Assembly (NCBI GenBank): GCA_963965975.1
Contig: OZ014421.1
Location: 501,001-565,000, forward strand
Direction of reading: 5' to 3'
Source of the DNA: Xestospongia bergquistia
Lineage: Eukaryota; Porifera; Demospongiae; Haplosclerida; Petrosiidae
DNA: 64,000 bases
The notes under the pieces are model-generated. The model did not search any database. It worked only from the letters and a program-made list of their open reading frames with translations, and was not told the origin of the DNA. This document shows positions 45,301 to 57,103 of this stretch, one piece after another; position 1 is the first letter of the stretch, and every line of letters begins with the position of its first letter. The position numbers and the translations under genes are program-made.

Positions 45301-48300
45301 AATATATGATTATGACAATAAATTGAATTTAAAAAAAATATTAAATTAATAAAAGATAATATCAAAGAAGAGCGGACTAGATTACCTTTAATCTCTAGTG
45401 TCCTTGCCAACTAGTGTGATGTTTCAACAAACATTTCTCAGAAATGAGAACACACCGATTGATAAGCTCATTTCCAAAGAATAAAAGAACTATCATATAA
45501 CCACATTATAAGAGAACATCTCTTTAATATGCACTTTATGACTACCTTAATATAGAGGTTATATAATACATTAAAGTATTAGTATGGGACTGTCCTCAAT
45601 ATAGAGGTTGTATAATACACTAAACTATTAGTATGGGACTAGAACAAGTGTCCTCAATATAGAGGTTATATAATACACTAAAGTATTAGTATGGGACTAG
45701 ACAAGTGTCCTTAATATAGAGGTTATATAATACACTAAAGTATTAGTATGGGAATGGAACAAGTGTCCTCAATATAGAGGTTATATAATACATTCAAAGA
45801 GTGTCATTCATTCATAACAGAAACACTGGCAAATATTACCAAAAACAGATAGCAATAAACAAGTTTTTCATACCACAATTATAAGTTTATCATTCTTATG
45901 GTAAATGAATTTTAACTACCAAACCAACCAACCACATCCTACATCATATCAAATAGCAATTAATCTATTCAGTCAATCTTACGTAAATATTCCTACAGGA
46001 AACATGATAACAACATCAATACACAGAGGTACGTGTGACAAGTACAATTACACTATTCAAGGTCAATTAAACATTGTATTATACGAACAAGAAAAACAAC
46101 ATACACTGAATATTATTACACAAGACCACTACATCAATTTCTTAGTAATTGACAACAGCTTTGTGTAGGCAGTGCAGGCAACCGCCAATAGTGTCAATTG
46201 CTGTCAGTATTGTGGCAACTTAAACCTAACATATGCTCATATTTCAAATATTAACAATAATTCTCAGCATGAGAATGTTTGGAAGACATAAATATTTATT
46301 CAACCTTAATAAATCACATCAATTCTTAATTGAACTTTGAGATCATCGCGACTTGTTGGAGACAATTATATGTACTAATTAAGGAATATCCCCTTTATGT
46401 CATCACTCAGAAATTTATTATGTAAGAGATCTATATATTTGAGACATCCTTATTACATTAAATATGTCATGTCTTCTGTGTAGAATTGAAGAAGGGGATA
46501 ACCCTTTAATAATGAAATAAGAAATGATTCATATATATATATTAAGAATATTGTACACTTTAATATATATTTACATGTACATGTATTATAACCTCATGAT
46601 AATACATGTACATGTAAATATGTATTAAAGATGTATTAATGTCCCAAAGTGCCTGCTATAGAGGTTTTATAATATATCCATAACATGATTTTCATCTATT
46701 TATCCATTCCTTTATTTACATGTAGTAATACTTTACTACACATGTAACTGATATTCAAACTATAAAGATATTGTGTTACTAAGAAGCTCATGTATGCAAA
46801 TTTATCTAACTGTCGATATACATCAGAAGCTATACTACTCCTTACTATAAGATACCAGCTAAGAAGAATTAGCATTACGATGCATTGTTTGTGACATGTT
46901 TTGAAGTAATCTTGATCCATCCCACTAACCATTATCAACAGAAGCTGTAGAGTTAGTACAAACAGAACATTTAGTTTTGTATATCAGTATCATATGTTGC
47001 TAAGCAACAATGTACGTGTATGTATGCTCTTCTATGTATCTATTTATTCATCATCTATCCATTCTTCTATTATTTCAACAGTCTATTCATCCATTCATTC
47101 ATTCATCCATCCATCCATCCATTAATAACAGAACCTTTTAGATCACACGCTCCAGAATTTATTAACATTTCTGACATTACAAGTCACCATGGAAACGACA
47201 TGTTTGTGACATGTTTTCCATTAATGGTGCCTATTTATCCATTAAAATCCATTTATAATACTATAATTATAGAAACTCAATAGCTCATGCTACAATCCTA
47301 TCAGGGTTACATGTTACCACGGTAACAACATGTTTATGAAATGTTGTCATCCAATGTGTATAACAAAGAATGTTATTAGTTGTATTTTGTGTGTAAGAAC
47401 TAAGCGCAGGTGTCCTTTTTCTCAACATAAGATATTACTAAATATAGCTATTGATGTAATATCTATTATCTTTAAATTATTGTCACATTATCTTTGAATA
47501 ATGTTCACATTTAGCAATTTAAAATGACTTGGCTTTAATAATAATGATGAAAAATACTGCTAGACAACATGACAAACACCTTATAACGTATGGGATATAG
47601 CCACAATGGTAAGATGTGGTCTAGGAGCTGACTTAGTGGCTTAACTGAGAGCTAAGTGCTCTGAGCTAAACAATATGGGTTCAAGTCCTGTCTGGAGCAT
47701 GGCTTTTTTCTAATTTATTTAAAAAAGAGGTGACGTTGTAGCTATCTCATTACCTGTTTACTCTGAGTTGTCTCAGACAAGGCTTCCTCTTCCTTGACTG
47801 AGAGTAAACCCCAATACATATCCAAATGAGAAAGGAACAGCTCTCCTTCTCATTATCAAAGGACATTTGTTGAACCTATTTGATTAAAATCAGAGGATAT
47901 ACTCCCCCCCCCCCCCCCACCCAGGTATCCCAACCCAAACATGTACCCAAATGTGAAGGAACAGCTCATTAGTTGAACCTATTTGGGGACTGCCTTCTGC
48001 AAAGAAGATATACCCCATAACAAAGGAGGAACTTCTCTACATCAACATTCCAACACCTCTTGGACAAAGAGGTGTTCTCAATAAACTAAACTTATAATAG
48101 TGTCTACAATTATGACTTGGTCATTTTAAATGACTCATATTGGCAATTACTATTCATACTTTTCATAGATGCCCAAATTAGGAGACACAATATAGACATA
48201 CCAAAGCTATTATATATTCTTTTCATGTTGAGAATGAACAGAAATCATTGTTATAACACTGGCTAGGAATGAGTAAGAGAGAAGTGGTTTGTATCATTCA

Positions 48301-51300
48301 GAATGTCTTTGTAAGTCCACAAATTGTCTTAAAGCATTAGCTATTTAGGAAAATCACAAATCAGTAATTCCATATGAAGTGAATAGCATTCTTTGCATTC
48401 CATTGTGACCTGGCAACATGCACAACTTGCATATTATTAATAGTGCTTGTGTAATTGTCCTCTAGCTTAGCAGAAAGTTCAGAGTCTGTTGAAAATAGCT
48501 TTAATAGAAACTCCTTTATAGTAGATAGCTTCAAAGAACTACAAAAGCTTCAGTATGACTTACAAAAGATTTGTAACTACTCACAATGTCCAAATTAGGC
48601 TAATAACATTCAACTGAACTGTACTTATTCTCAACATGAACACAGTATACTATAATGTACTATACTATACTATAATGCTCACTTCTCCAGCATGACAAGC
48701 ATGATGTAATGGCGTCCACATAAAGTTATCAATAGCATTAATGTCAGCTCTAAATAATAATAAATATTATAATAATGACATCATATTAAAAAGGGGTAAT
48801 ACCCTTTATCAAGTAGATAACGAGCCATATCACTACGTCCATGTGCACAAGCTACCATTAATGGTGTTTTATTATATTTATCTCTACAATCAGGAGAGAG
48901 ATCAGATTGAAAAGCAGCCTCTAAGGAATCCATATCACCATGTCTTATAGCCTCATATAAATTGATGTACTGACGTTCTATTGGATATACAGTCAGCATT
49001 TGTTATGTAATATATTGTAATCATACCGGGTGGCACTAAGTACCATTGTGAGTCATCAATTAGACTGTGTGGGAGGGGAGAGTCACGAGAGAATCGTTGA
49101 TAATCTGTTAAAAACTACAGAAGAGTTGCAAATAAAATCAGAACACACACACACACATAGGTGTAGGAACAGGGGGGGCACAGGGGGCACGTGCCCCCCC
49201 CCCCCCAATATTTTTGGTATATTGTGAGATAGTTTCACAATCAACTGATTTATATTAGCCACTTTTCAATCCCTATCCTCATAATACAATTTACAACTGT
49301 AGATACACATTTTATGTAAAAACATTTTAAAAATTTTTGTCAGTGTCAACGACAGAAGGTTTTATTTTGGTTGTTATTGAAATACTTCACTGTTAAACTG
49401 AACAATGTTAAAATGTTACAGATGTGCCCCCCGAATGACAAAATTGTTCCTACACTTATGACACATATATATTTCAGGGGCCTAGGTCACTATTACTCTT
49501 TAAATATTTTTGACTGGATCTCTAAATGAAAAAGTCCATTGTTTCTTTTTCAATATGTCTAATTAGACCTCTAGATGAAGGAGTCCTATGTTTATTGATT
49601 AACTTTAATATGCATGTAATAATCTGCGTTCACACTAAACTCTACTTGCGACAACTTGATTGATTTCTTCTACACATTCAACATTTTTAACATTGAAAGA
49701 TTTGTACCTAACATTTTGAACCATAAACAACTGTAGTTACGTTAGCACATTAAGTTGGAGGTGAAAAGGTGTGGCAGATAGGCCTCCATTTGAGACCTGG
49801 CCTCTATATGTATGTAATATAGACCCAAGGATATCCATGTATACTCAGTATAGGAGACCTTCCAGTGTATGAGCTAAAATTTACCTCTTCTTTCTCAATT
49901 TGCCCTTCAGGTACACCAGATACTGGTGGGCGTTCAGCCTCAAAATATATTGGAAATATGTTCTTGGTTTTTCCCTATAATAGATGACAAGTAGTCAAAC
50001 AAGTTTAAACCAGTTGGTATAGTAAGTCACTGAAACCTGGTCCTACAGGTTTAACAGGTTTCAGAAACCAGTTATACCTGTCGATCAAGTTATACCTTTT
50101 TTCCTTTTCCCTTTTTGCCTCCTTTCTTTCCTTTTTTTCCCTATTATCCATAAAAAATAAAGTGTCTATATATTGCAATATGACATACTTTCTTAGCTTT
50201 GAGGTCATCATTGGGACCAAGTTTGAATTGCTATAAAATAAATAACTTATAAAGAGTGAGTCAGACTCATGTAATGTATAATGGAACCTCTTATAAAGGA
50301 CAACCTCTATACTGAGGATACTTATTCTAGTCCCATATAACCTCTATATTAAAAACACTTCTACTAAGGACAGTGTCCAATAGAGTCCACTATAGAGGCT
50401 CCACTATTTTATACATATTGTAAATGGACTTACCGCATGAACATATTTGTGGTCACTCATAAAATCGTCCCAATTAATAGACCCCTCCCCCTTTTTATCA
50501 TAAATCTTCATTAATTTAGGCCACTCTGCCTCAGTTAAAGGCACACCCAGTCCTTCTAATGCTGATGTAAATGCATCCACTGGTAAGACGCCATTTTTAT
50601 TATCTTCATGAGTCTTCAAGACTTCCAATACAATTTGTTTATTGATTTGTAACCAATCAAAGAGCTATAAAATGACATCATAATGATGTAATGATTCCAA
50701 TATAAGCTCTTAAAAGGACCAAAGTCACTCAATATTTAGTAACTTACTCTAATACACCAACTTTCAGAGAATCCTTTTGGCTTGCCTCCTTTCGCAACTT
50801 TGTCCTGATATCCAGACAATTTTTTGAGTTCCTTCATCGCATCTTTAGTGCCTTCATTTTTAGCTATTTTCTGAGGAGTAAACCCCTCTTCATTAACTTC
50901 ATTAGCAGGACACCCTGCAACAAATGATTATTACTTTCAATGCACAGACTTGTTCATGACGAACACTTAATGCTCAAAAAAGTATTTGAAAGAAAGGAAT
51001 ATTGCGCCTATTTGCAGTGAGTATCAAGAATATAGAGTCATTATATTTAAACAGTTAAGATATTTGGTATGCAAACTTAAATGCAGTTCTTATTACAGGC
51101 TAAAATTACTACAATGTAATATAAGAACTTATACAAGTATGTACTGACCTCTTTGTCCCAGGAATCGTATACATAACATTCTATAAGCTAATGTGGCACA
51201 ATGTAGAGCAGTATCACAAGATTTAGAAGTGACACTAAAATTGGCACCATAAGCTGATAATGCCTGCAAGCACTCAAATTGCCCCAAAGTAGCACCCCTA

Positions 51301-53497
51301 TAATCATTATGACTTAATTAACATTATTAATTATAGGGTTATACCTGTGTATTGCCGACAACTCTGGTTCACTGAAACTAGCATTCAAATCAGCACCTGC
51401 CATTGCTAACAACTTGAGACAAACAACATGACCTCCTTCAACAGCTACTACTACAGCTGGTTTACCAGTACTCTAAATAGTATAACCTGTTTATCAGGTT
51501 TTATAAACTGGACTTACTGGTTCTCTAGCATTTGGGTCAGCTCCTTTATCAAGGAGTTTTTCCAGTAGTTTATCAAATCCTCCTTCACAGACAGCAAACA
51601 CCAATGGAATACCAGTAGTAGTCTAAAGATATCAATGTAAATAAATGATTATAATAGAACTTCTCTATAGTGGACACTATGGGACACTGTACTTAATATA
51701 GAGGTTGTATAATACACTAAAGTATTAGTATGGGACTAGAACAAGTGTCCTCAATATAGAGAGTATATAATACACTAAAGTAAAAAAAATGGGACTAAAA
51801 CAAGTGTCCTCAATATAGAGGTTGTATAATACACTAAAGTATTAGTATGGGACTAGAACAAGTGTCCTCAATATAGAGGTTGTATAATACACTAAAGTAT
51901 TAGTATGGGACTAGAACAAGTGGGTTCAATAGAGAATGTCCTGTATGAGAAGTTCCATTCTTATGAGGACACTCATTTGATCAGGACAATTAATGTCATC
52001 TAATCATAAAAGAAGTTCTATTCTATACACAGACATCATTATATATATACCTTGGTGTTAGGATCTGCTCCATATTCTAACAGATATGAAAGACACTTGA
52101 CATGACGACCAGTAGGATGAAGACAATGGAACAAAGCCTTTTTTCCAGCAACATCAGCAACTATAACAAGATTTAATTTAAGGAATTATAACTGAAAATG
52201 ATGTTCTTGACAGGAATTAAACCTAAAAACATTGAATTAATGTCTAATGTTCTAGCCAATGACTTATTAAAGCCTTAAATGTAATAATTAGGTAATAATT
52301 GATCTTAAATTATCACAGTTCTTTATTAGTGTGTGTGGGTGTGTACCTTGTAAAGCAAGTCCTTTTGCTGAGAGAGCTTCTAATGACTGTAAATGACCAT
52401 GTTGACATGCTTTCATAACAGGAGTACAACCCTGTAATTAATGATAATTAAAAATAATTATTTTAAAGTACTTTCTCAAGGCAACATTAATAATAATTAA
52501 CACTTAATTATATATAGACTATAGTGTTTACAAACAATAAGGCCATATATATATTATTTAAAATTAATAAATTATAATATTATTATATTAATTACAATAT
52601 ATGTATTAAATATATATGGTAAAAATTGATAAATTTTATGTGTTATTTCTTGAACAATACAATAAACAAGAGAGCCACAAAAATTAAATTGTCAAAAATT
52701 AATAATACAATTGCCATTGAAAGAATATAGACAATTTATAAAGAGTGACGCCTCTCTATAGTCAACACTTTAGAACATTGGAATGAATCCTTAATAAAGA
52801 GGTTGTATAATACACTAAAGTATTAGTATGGGACTAGAACAAGTGTCCTCAATATAGAGGGTGTCTTGATACTGTCTACTATGAGAAGTACCACTAAACA
52901 GTCACTGTGTATAATTCTTACCTCAATATCTTGTACAGAGTTGCTGGCACCAAGTTCTAACAATTGACTGACAATAGTCTCTGAATTTAAAGTTACAGCA
53001 ACATGAAGAGCTGTCCAACCAGTGTCCGGTTCTGTATAGAGAAAAGGGTTAATTGGTGTAGCCACACCCCTAAGTAACCACAATGATAATTAGATATAAC
53101 CTTTATAAACAATCCCAGTATGTTACTATGGTAGCCATTATGCAAATCATAATACATTGATCACGAACCACAACTTTAATAATGTTACCATGGCAACAAT
53201 AACCACACTTTTAATTAACATTAATTTGTTTAATTGCCACACCCTCATTGCTATAGCAACCAAAACATGTAAAAACTTTAGTTTATTCAGTTAAATACTA
53301 TTTCATTTTTATATCTTATGCAAAGAATTTGTACATATGAAGTATGGTAAGCTTAAATTATAGTTACCTTGATAATTGACAATGTTTGGGACGCCCAACT
53401 CGACAATTTTACTGATCTGAGGGGTATCCGCCTCTCGTACACATTGTATCAGCTTTCTAACTTGAAGAATCTCGAGTCTAGTAGCAGCTACGGACAT
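42333..53497 (-). CDS. ANKEF1: Ankyrin repeat and EF-hand domain protein 1
   Basis: Twenty hand-spliced exons: 53497-53368, 53031-52922, 52431-52347, 52160-52051, 51622-51518, 51472-51345, 51297-51149, 50914-50748, 50664-50434, 50230-50189, 50140-50096, 49974-49885, 49114-49027, 48977-48803, 48749-48683, 44450-44320, 43878-43742, 43233-43130, 42683-42513, 42467-42333. They sum to 2400 nt, 799 aa plus stop, in one frame. Start MSVAATRLEILQVRKLIQC; ankyrin repeats (TGWTALHVAV, YGANFSVTSKSCDTALHCA); EF-hand-like region (LPVDAFTSALEGLG, DKKGEGSINWDDFM); Lys-Gly tract; second ankyrin set (NKTPLMVACAHG, FMWTPLHHACHAG); end MPFQLQIIARTQALEITDL. Order and length (human about 776 aa) match ANKEF1, a conserved protein tied to ciliated and sperm cells. 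The first EF loop (HEDNKNGVLPVDAF) has most of the usual Ca-binding positions. Confidence 0.92.
42918..42970. other. Short strong hairpin in ANKEF1 intron 18
   Basis: Arms 42918-42939 (CGCAATTAGAAACCTACTATAA) and 42949-42970 are complementary with one mismatch around a 9-nt loop, with weaker pairing beyond. Either a tiny palindromic element or an RNA hairpin; nothing shows it is processed. Confidence 0.6.
43487..43740. repeat. Three tandem copies of an 85-bp CT-rich unit
   Basis: Units begin at about 43487, 43572 and 43657 with TCTCCCACTATAAGTCTGTC and are almost identical. The last copy ends at the splice donor of ANKEF1 exon 17 (43742). Open frames through it on both strands reflect the repeat, not genes. 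Confidence 0.92.
44140..44310. mobile_element. MITE-like element (family 1), ANKEF1 intron 16
   Basis: Begins TGGAACCTCTTTATAGTGGA and contains two inner 58-bp units (GGGACTAGAACAAGTGTC). Confidence 0.75.
44834..45035. repeat. Three to four tandem units of about 57 bp
   Basis: Units contain CTAGACAATCAACAAGGGGT followed by ACATTAATTGATTAGAGATT. They lie in the large ANKEF1 intron 15 and are not related to the family-1 unit. Confidence 0.85.
45129..45203 (-). other. tRNA-like sequence (pseudo-tRNA or SINE head)
   Basis: On the minus strand GGTCAAGTGGCTGAGTGA resembles a tRNA 5' half with an A box, and GAGTTCAAATCCCAGCC resembles the T-arm/B box. The acceptor ends do not pair well, so a functional tRNA is unlikely. 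Confidence 0.45.
45510..45800. mobile_element. MITE-like element (family 1) with expanded inner units
   Basis: About four inner units (TATTAGTATGGGACTAGA, GTCCTCAATATAGAGGTTAT) in ANKEF1 intron 15. Confidence 0.75.
46560..46628. repeat. 30-bp inverted repeat with 9-nt loop
   Basis: Arms 46571-46589 (TTACATGTACATGTATTAT) and 46599-46617 are exact complements, and with one mismatch the pairing extends to 46560 and 46628. It can form a cruciform. In ANKEF1 intron 15. Confidence 0.85.
47622..47697 (+). other. tRNA-like sequence, possible SINE head
   Basis: GCTGACTTAGTGGCTTAACT resembles a tRNA A box with D arm and GGGTTCAAGTCCTGTCTGG resembles a T arm/B box, about 55 bp apart. The anticodon stem is not convincing. 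A T-rich stretch follows. It suggests a tRNA-derived SINE inserted in ANKEF1 intron 15. Confidence 0.45.
49157..49460. mobile_element. MITE of about 300 bp with GTGTAGGAACA ends
   Basis: The left end CATAGGTGTAGGAACA and the complement of the right end CATAAGTGTAGGAACA form 16-bp terminal inverted repeats with one mismatch. Next to the left end is a G/C-rich palindrome (GGGGGCACGTGCCCCC); the right side also has a run of C. No transposase. The flanking CA repeat hides any target-site duplication. In ANKEF1 intron 12. Confidence 0.8.
50280..50408. mobile_element. MITE-like element (family 1), complete single-unit copy
   Basis: Begins TGGAACCTCTTATAAAGGAC and ends TCCACTATAGAGGCTCCACT, inverted relative to each other, with one inner unit in reverse orientation. 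A good copy for defining element ends. Confidence 0.8.
51652..51960. mobile_element. MITE-like element (family 1) with about four inner units
   Basis: Left end AACTTCTCTATAGTGGACAC, repeated GTATGGGACTAGAACAAGTG units, and right end TGTATGAGAAGTTCC. One unit has a poly-A change (TAAAAAAAATGGGACTAAAAC). In ANKEF1 intron 4. Confidence 0.75.
52740..52900. mobile_element. MITE-like element (family 1), ANKEF1 intron 2
   Basis: Contains one inner unit (TATTAGTATGGGACTAGAAC) with degenerate ends CGCCTCTCTATAGTCAAC and CTATGAGAAGTACC. Confidence 0.7.
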
Positions 53498-53767
53498 CTC
53501 GACAGACAAAAGTTTGAAAACACTGAACAGCTGACAGTTTTGAAGAAGAAACTCAAATATCGCGCTTGTTGCCACACCCCTTTATTAATATATGCACTAC
53601 GCCTCTTATTGGCGCGTAAGCCACGCCTTATAAAAAATTAAAAGTTACAGCCACGCCTTCATTGTTGCTGCATTTCTCAAGACTGCTGTTCTGCTTAACT
53701 GTTCATTGGTAAGATAAACAGTGCTTTCGATGCTTCATTACTTAACTATTGTAGCTGTATAATCAAA
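53498..53767. promoter_or_regulatory. Putative shared promoter region between ANKEF1 and the LHFPL gene
   Basis: 270 bp between two divergent start codons. It contains GC-richer patches (TTGGCGCGTAAGCCACGCC) unusual for this AT-rich region. Inference from spacing only. Confidence 0.4.
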
Positions 53768-56418
53768 ATGGTGTCCTGTTGCTCCAGCTATACCATACCA
53801 GCGTATATATGGACCTTGTTATCTGTATTAGCTGCTGTTTTGTGTCCATTTGGTCTGTATTTCTCAAATTGGTTGGAATATAGCTATCCTGACGGGAAAT
53901 TCAGCTCTTTCTCCAGTTTTAGAACATGTTCAAATCATTCTCAAAGAGTACCATTGTCCTGTGAAGATTATTTGAACTTCAATGAAATTTATTCACCAGC
54001 ATGGCAAGCTGTTACATTAATGTTTGGTATTGGTGCTTGCCTTCTAATTTTGGTTGCATTGACATCACTTTTTGGACTTTGTGTCAAACATTTATTCAAT
54101 ATTGCAGTGGTTATTCTAGTCATCACAGCTCAAGTACTAGGAGGTGAGTGTCTAGTTTTACTGTATCTATAAGCTATTGTGTCTAGATTACTTTAGAAAC
54201 CGGTTACCACCTCCCTAACTTATTTATTTCTATAGAGATACTTTTAAGAACTGTCCTTATTATAAAGGTCTCCTCAATAGAGAGGCTTAGACATAATACA
54301 TATGTTTATAACTTAAACTATTATCATGGGACTAGAACAAGTGTCATAAATATGGAAAGTGTCTTTGATTCAGAGTGTCCTTTATAAAAAATCTACTTTA
54401 AAAATTCATTTTAATCCTAAATTTTCAAATGCTAAAAAATTAATTATTCATATCTTTATTGAAGCCATTTTCCTTAGCCTGAGGGTGATCTTGTAATAAC
54501 AATAAAAAAATGTCACTAGATATTATTTTGTTAAACTACTAACACTTATTTTGTAAAATAATAATCATCATACTTAAGACAGTCATGTTGTTCCAACACA
54601 TGCATTAATATGACATCAGTTATTAAGCAAGTTCAGTAACAACTCTATCAGAATGTATGGCATCCTCATCTGTTAGCTTTACCTAATGGGTGCAGTTTAT
54701 TAGTACATCATATTTGAGATACTTATAGTAGAAAGTATCTTCTAATAGATAACATCATGTCTACATTTAAAATTAAAGGGAAATCCTCTTTTAGTTATTT
54801 ACATATCTTCTAATTAATGGACTCTATCATGTTTGTTTTTAAACACAAGGAATATCCTCTTTCAGTTGGACATCTTGTCATAGCCACTAACATGTTTTTA
54901 TTTAAATTATAGGGACATCCTCTTTTAGTTACATATTGGACACCATCATGTTTACATTTATATTAAAGGGACATTCTCTTTAGTTGCATCATAACTGGAG
55001 ATTGTTATAGAGCTAATGACAGCTGCTTGTTTAAGGATATCCTTCAAACTTCTTTCAACCCTATACTAATACTTTAGTGTGTTATGCAACCTCTATATTA
55101 AGGACACCTCTATATTAAGGATAGCGTCCACTATAGAGACATCTTTGAGTTAGACATAATTACCATAATGAAAAGGTGTTGTCATTTTTCTCTTGTAAAA
55201 GTGATTGTAAAGACATTAAGTTGTTGTTTTTATTTTGTTAGTTTTGTTACTAACAAAACTATAATACAATAATGTTATTAATAGTTGTATGTCCTTGTAA
55301 GTACATAATAGTACAACTGTTAATATTATAATTAAAGTTATTTACAGTGTAATATGACCATTATTGGACTAAGGTATCAACATAGACATTTCTATCAATC
55401 TGATTTATATATTAATATGATGGTTAATTGAACCATGTACTATAAACCTCTTTATAGAGGACACTGGATACTATAGTACACAGTCCTTAGTATAGAGGTA
55501 TGCATCTGTCCTCTATATAGACATTTTATAATACAATATTGTATTAGTGTGTGGCTAGACAAGATCCCCAATATAGAGTAGAAGCTTGTTAAGTGTTTTA
55601 TGACAGTGTGGTTAATGTAATCGTAATGAATGAAGCTATAAAAACTGTTAGTAGTCATACTGTCTCTGTGTTAATAGTTTTCTTTAATCGTAAAGGTAAG
55701 TTAGTCTTAAGCATTAGTAACACATTCACTTTGTCAATAGATGTTGTCAGCATGTGTGCTAGCATATCTAACATTAATTATTAAAAGGATTTAGATTAAA
55801 TGTCATAATCAAAGGGGCATCCTCATTTTTAACAGTTAATTATGTAGAATAAAAGTAAACTATTTTATTTAGAACATTTAAAAAGGAACTTTAAAAATTG
55901 ATTAAAGTCTCTAATATTGTTAAACTCCTGTAAATGGGATAAACCCTTTAATCAACCAATTAATACTCATTACTGTCCAAATAAGTATAAGCTTCCAATA
56001 TACAAGTATGATCCATAATGAGCATATCCTGGATAGTGAGGTGGAATTATTAATACATAGTATATCTTACCTCCCCTGTTACACATCGACTGCTTTAAAT
56101 AAATTATAAGGCTCATTAATTTTAAACGCTATAATTAAATTAAAAGAAAACTGTTATATGAAGTAATTTTATTTTATTTACTATCATATAGTGCTACTCT
56201 ACATTGCTGGTATCATAGTCTTCCCTATTGGATGGAAAGCACCTCAAGTTCAAAGTGTCTGTGGTAGTGATACATATAAACTCGGTCACTGTGAATTAGG
56301 GTGGGCATTTATCATCATTATAATTGGCACTGGGATTGGAGTGGTAGCATCTTTTATGTCGTGGACTCCAGTATTGAAGAAAAAGAAAGAACGTGATGAT
56401 CCACCTTATGCTATATGA
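53768..56418 (+). CDS. LHFPL-family tetraspan membrane protein (200 aa)
   Basis: Exons 53768-54143 and 56192-56418, GT-AG, phase 1. Four hydrophobic segments: IWTLLSVLAAVLCPFGLYF, LMFGIGACLLILVALTSLF, a third spanning the intron (FNIAVVILVITAQVLGG then LLYIAGIIVFPIGW), and AFIIIIIGTGIGVVASFMSW. The second extracellular stretch has VCG, YKLGHCELGWAF, the pattern of LHFPL proteins (FP-GW-..-CG-..-LG-C--GWA). The family includes auxiliary subunits of channels and receptors in other animals. The C-terminus is short, KKKKERDDPPYAI. Claudin-like proteins are the alternative, but the claudin W-GLW-C-C signature is not there. Confidence 0.8.
54240..55580. mobile_element. Cluster of three MITE-1 copies and short GGGACATCCTCTTTTA motifs in the LHFPL intron
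   Basis: Family-1 copies lie at about 54240-54410, 55020-55145 and 55440-55580. Between 54770 and 54990 the motif ATTAAAGGGACATCCTCTTT occurs three times with small changes. The intron is about 2 kb, much longer than the local norm. Confidence 0.65.
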
Positions 56419-57103
56419 CCCTCTTATGTTTTTTTACCTTTTTTGACATCTTATATTTCTAATTTTAACCCTTTCTTCACTGTATATTGTTTCATGTATA
56501 AAAAGTATTAATATCTAATTGTTAATATAATTACAGGGGTATTGCCACAAGTGTAAGTAGATACTGGAAATGACACTGTACAAGACTGTCTTGTCATACG
56601 ATATTTCTAAATATTATATAAACTCTAAAAATAGTAACATGTGTACATTTGTTACTATTTATAGTAACAAAATGTTACTCAGAGAAATACCTCAACAATT
56701 ACACAACAATTAGGGAAATTACATTCCAGGAAAGTAATAATCAATATCAATCAATAGTAGTTCCAATTGCAAGGAAATCAGGTATATTAAATAATTGTAG
56801 TATATAGTATTATTATACTGTTATTCCACATCAATTAAGCAATTCATATTAAACCTGATAATTATAGGGTTGTCCTCATTTGAATGAGTAAAGAATAATA
56901 GTCAACATGTCAATAAACACAGGATCATTCCTACCAATAATATTTATAAATTATCTTCATTGAAAACAATACTTTGAACACAACTATTTCTAAACAGTAA
57001 ACACAAATAACTTGAATAATTAATTACTATGACATGATAATAGCCAATGAACACTACATGTATACACATTTATAAAGAACCCTCTAGGTTATTAAAGGTC
57101 ATC
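56419..57103. other. Intergenic region between convergent genes
   Basis: 685 bp of AT-rich sequence holding the 3' ends of the LHFPL gene and receptor gene 1. No ORF or repeat that I can name. Confidence 0.5.

Larger units (their letters stand above)
45804..48680. other. Remainder of ANKEF1 intron 15 without recognised gene
   Basis: Apart from the inverted repeat, the tRNA-like element and an ATCC run (47040-47125), I see only AT-rich sequence and a poly-C tract at 47904-47921. Short ORFs here, such as 45905-46168, show no recognisable domain. Confidence 0.5.

Noticed and set aside
45905-46168. 87-codon plus-strand ORF in ANKEF1 intron 15
   Set aside because: No signal peptide, domain or splice context; composition like the surrounding AT-rich intron. 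Not supported as a gene.
47904-47921. Poly-C tract as a possible structural or regulatory signal
   Set aside because: Simple homopolymer in an intron with no paired G-run or conserved context nearby.
53768-56418. Claudin identity for the tetraspan gene
   Set aside because: The claudin W-GLW-C-C signature is absent while the FP-GW, CG, LG-C--GWA pattern fits LHFPL.
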